From positions 1,111,501 to 1,175,500 of the forward strand of contig JAZARR010000069.1 of assembly GCA_037389465.1 (NCBI GenBank): DNA of 64,000 bases, given 5' to 3'. Origin of the DNA: Baylisascaris procyonis (lineage: Eukaryota; Nematoda; Chromadorea; Rhabditida; Ascarididae). The notes beneath the pieces were generated by a model. It made no database searches. It saw nothing but the letters and a program-made list of their open reading frames with translations, and was not told the DNA's origin. The position numbers and the translations under genes were made by a program. This document shows positions 63,636 to 64,000 of the stretch, one piece after another. How positions within the stretch are numbered: the first letter of the stretch is position 1; each line of letters starts with the position of its first letter.

Positions 63636-64000
63636 TGATTCAATGATCGTTGGTTTGCAGCTCATCACCTGATAGCACCATTCCACTATCTGAGTTGGAC
63701 ATTCTCTATCCGTGATCCTCATAAGCTATGGGCTTTGTCAACAGTGGATTCGCTGCCGGAAGTGATGCTGTCGGAATGTTAACGGATCCGCGAGATGTTT
63801 CACAAAAAAAAAACGAATTTTGTCGAATGAATGTTTCGATCGCAGAAGTGCAATTCAGAAACATCAAAGAGCTGCCTTATCAGCTCGTTCCTAAAACCTA
63901 GTTCCGGACATCATTTTCACATGCGTTGAAGCATCCTGCAAAAGAAACCAACTGTATATTGCAGCGTAAAGCACTTCCACGCTTCTTCTCCAGGGAGTGG

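Larger units (their letters stand above)
61935..64000. other. Region downstream of TMEM87
   Basis: T-rich runs, a possible signal-peptide exon at 62245 and the ATATCG repeat cluster. No gene could be assembled before the window ends. Confidence 0.45.

Overview
The window looks like nuclear DNA of a nematode. It is AT-rich, with small phase-consistent exons, TTTCAG-type 3' splice sites and kilobase introns full of (TA)n arrays. The low gene density and long introns suggest a parasitic strongylid (hookworm-like) rather than a compact Caenorhabditis genome. That placement is inference; no ribosomal or mitochondrial marker is present. All gene models were spliced by eye from splice consensus, reading phase and family similarity.

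Layout. 1-16.5 kb: no recognised gene, only isolated exon-like pieces, two recursive-splice-like sites (257|258 and 6521|6522), a 226-bp CA array, TA arrays, a T/G homopolymer block and a pair of perfect hairpins (15556-15636). 16.6-33 kb, plus strand: a Pygopus-like gene. Its core is seven exons (23166-32941, about 517 aa) with a basic N-terminal motif like the Pygopus NLS/NHD region, a long Met/Ser/Pro-rich middle and a complete C4HC3 PHD finger at the C-terminus. A possible first exon lies at 16587-16643. 39.67-45.1 kb, minus strand: a multi-exon gene I could not assign to a family; twelve exons are placed, many with matching phases, including one 62-bp intron. 49.04-61.51 kb, plus strand: a nearly complete TMEM87-type gene of the GOLD-domain seven-transmembrane family. 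It has a signal peptide, seven membrane segments and the conserved acidic/LKW C-terminal tail. Its start codon lies directly after a TTTCAG acceptor, as in SL trans-spliced nematode genes.

Relations. The Pygopus-like gene and the minus-strand gene converge; the minus-strand gene and TMEM87 diverge across about 3.6 kb. No operon is evident. Pygopus is a nuclear Wnt/beta-catenin cofactor in animals that have it and TMEM87 is a Golgi membrane protein; I see no functional link between neighbours. A dispersed repeat of about 250 bp occurs at 36.14-36.39 kb and again in TMEM87 intron 6. I found no convincing tRNA, rRNA, CRISPR array or intact transposon.
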